From: Azoarcus sp.
GTDB taxonomy: Bacteria > Pseudomonadota > Gammaproteobacteria > Burkholderiales > Rhodocyclaceae
Length of the DNA: 6,373 nucleotides
Reading direction: 5' to 3'
NCBI GenBank assembly: GCA_031285365.1
Contig: JAITWP010000151.1
Span: 1 to 6,373 of the forward strand
A program made the position numbers and the translations under genes. Below the pieces are notes generated by a model, which did not search any database, was not told where the DNA came from, and saw only the letters and a list, made by a program, of their open reading frames with translations. Positions 5,271-6,373 of this stretch are shown piece after piece (positions within the stretch are counted from its first letter, which is position 1; each line of letters starts with the position of its first letter).

Positions 5271-5795
5271 ATGCGACGATTTGCGATGGGAATCGTGTTG
5301 TCCTGCCTCTCGGCGATTGCAGTCGCCGCCGATCCGGCGGCGATCGCCAGAAAGTTGATCGGTTACGAATACACGGCGACCCGTGATCCTCTGCCCGGCC
5401 TGGGCGACTGTGTGGACGAAGGAGGAGGGTCGATTCTCAATAGCGATGAATTCGGCTTCGCCATCATTCGATGCGGCAAAAATCGCCTCCTGGCCTTGAG
5501 TACAAGCAAGGCCAGCCGCTTGCCGCATTATCGTATCCTCGATGCAATTGTCCTGCCCAAGTTTGATCGCCACTACACGTCCGACAACGACAAACAACTC
5601 TTGCCCGGTGGGACGACGTGTGAACTCGATGGTAGTTTAGAAACGGATATGCAAGTTCTTGTCCGGTTTGGCAAGCGCGAGCGCGTCACCTCGAAAAACG
5701 GGGTGCTGGCTGCCTGGGGTTACGATCTGGAGAAGGGCAAGATCATCCCGCTCGACATCTCGCGCATCACCTGCGAGAAGCCGACGCCACCGTAA
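5271..5795 (+). CDS. Exported small protein, candidate periplasmic immunity protein to the M23 peptidase
   Basis: This encodes 174 aa of a family I do not recognise. It starts with a Sec signal peptide (MRRFAMG, hydrophobic core, AVAA near residues 17-20, giving a mature protein from about residue 20 or 21), so it is predicted to be periplasmic. There is no lipobox. The mature protein has exactly four Cys (47, 68, 117, 168), which suggests two disulfide bonds. Recognisable segments include GLGDCVDEGGGS, FGFAIIRCGKN and PLDISRITCEK. The ATG at 5271 lies 4 nt after the peptidase stop, with GGGAG 7 nt upstream, so the two genes are tightly coupled. A secreted small protein immediately after a peptidoglycan-degrading enzyme, inside a T6SS operon, is the standard place for an immunity gene that shields the producer's own cell wall. 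No sequence motif confirms that it binds the peptidase. An accessory periplasmic T6SS role is the alternative. Confidence 0.7.
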   Translation: MRRFAMGIVLSCLSAIAVAADPAAIARKLIGYEYTATRDPLPGLGDCVDEGGGSILNSDEFGFAIIRCGKNRLLALSTSKASRLPHYRILDAIVLPKFDRHYTSDNDKQLLPGGTTCELDGSLETDMQVLVRFGKRERVTSKNGVLAAWGYDLEKGKIIPLDISRITCEKPTPP

Positions 5796-5809
5796 ATCAG
5801 AGAGTTTGA

Positions 5810-6373
5810 ATGGAAGACCTGCTGCCATACTATGAACGCGAACTGAGCTTCCTGCGTCAGCATTCGCGTGAGTTTGCCGAACGCTATCCCAAACTGGCGG
5901 GGCAACTGCTGTTGTCCGGCGAAGGCTGCGATGATCCGCACGTCGAACGAATGATCCAGTCGTTTGCGTTGCTGTCCTCGCGTGTTTCAAAAAAGCTGGA
6001 GGATAGCTATCCGCAATTCACTGAGGCGTTGTTGAACGTCCTTTACCCACATTATCTGCGTCCGTTCCCCTGTTGTTCCATCGCGCATTTCGATCATGCC
6101 GGCGGTGAACTTTCATCGGTTGCAACCATCCCGCGCGGCACCGAGTTGCAGTCGCGGCCAATCAAGGGAGCGGTGTGCAAGTTTCGCACGGCATGGGCGG
6201 TTGACTTGCTGCCGATCAGCTTGGCAGACCTGCTATTCAACCCGATTGCCACGGCCCCTGGTGGTGTGCGCCTGCCGCTAACATCTGATGCCATGCTGTC
6301 TTTTGTGCTGACGGTTCGCGGCCAGGTCGAGGGCGGCCTTACCGGATTGAAGAAGCTGCGGATTTATATTGAT
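5810..6373 (+). CDS. tssF: TssF, T6SS baseplate wedge protein (N-terminal 188 codons, cut by window edge)
   Basis: From the ATG at 5810 the frame is open to the last base (188 codons), so the C-terminal two thirds lie outside. The N-terminus is very typical of TssF: LLPYYERELSFLRQHSREFA (residues 4-23), ERYPKLAGQL (24-33), DDPHVERMIQSFALLSSRV (41-59), YPQFTEALLNVLYPHYLRP (67-85), then the beta-rich IPRGTELQS region. TssF pairs with TssG to form the wedge around the VgrG hub and contacts TssE and TssK. It begins 14 nt after the preceding gene, with only a weak AGAG ribosome site, so it probably relies on read-through translation or coupling. In many T6SS clusters tssF directly follows tssE; here the peptidase and its neighbour separate them. 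Confidence 0.95.
   Translation, partial: MEDLLPYYERELSFLRQHSREFAERYPKLAGQLLLSGEGCDDPHVERMIQSFALLSSRVSKKLEDSYPQFTEALLNVLYPHYLRPFPCCSIAHFDHAGGELSSVATIPRGTELQSRPIKGAVCKFRTAWAVDLLPISLADLLFNPIATAPGGVRLPLTSDAMLSFVLTVRGQVEGGLTGLKKLRIYID

Noticed and set aside
1..6373. CRISPR arrays, tRNA or rRNA genes, insertion sequences, attachment sites
   Set aside because: I saw no regularly spaced repeats, no tRNA-like cloverleaf, no transposase-like protein and no terminal inverted repeats in the window.

Overview
This window is the core of a type VI secretion system (T6SS) locus from a Gram-negative proteobacterium. The divergent layout (tssK-tssJ one way; TPR lipoprotein-tssB-tssC-hcp-tssE-...-tssF the other) and moderate GC suggest a betaproteobacterium with a Burkholderia-like T6SS cluster. 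That taxonomic guess is inference from gene order and general protein character, not from a search.

Layout. On the minus strand, the first 12 codons of tssK lie at the left edge (1-37) and follow tssJ, an outer-membrane lipoprotein gene (61-693). An AT-rich divergent intergenic region (694-890) separates them from the plus-strand operon. That operon reads: a small TPR lipoprotein gene (891-1505); tssB (1562-2074) and tssC (2071-3558), which overlap by 4 nt and encode the contractile sheath; hcp (3595-4131), encoding the inner tube; a strong intrinsic terminator-like hairpin (4153-4190); tssE, a gp25-like baseplate gene (4195-4674); a signal-less M23 zinc peptidase gene (4721-5266); an exported small protein gene with four cysteines in its mature part (5271-5795); and tssF, a baseplate gene that runs off the right edge (5810-6373).

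How the genes work together. TssJ helps anchor the trans-envelope complex. TssK, TssE and TssF build the baseplate, Hcp stacks into the tube, and TssB/TssC form the sheath that contracts to fire it. The two genes between tssE and tssF are not T6SS structural genes. A cytoplasmic peptidoglycan endopeptidase with all its M23 catalytic residues, followed 4 nt later by a secreted small protein, is the expected layout of a T6SS antibacterial effector and its periplasmic immunity protein. This pair is the most interesting content of the window. The hairpin after hcp ends 4 nt before the tssE start codon and probably limits expression of everything downstream relative to hcp.
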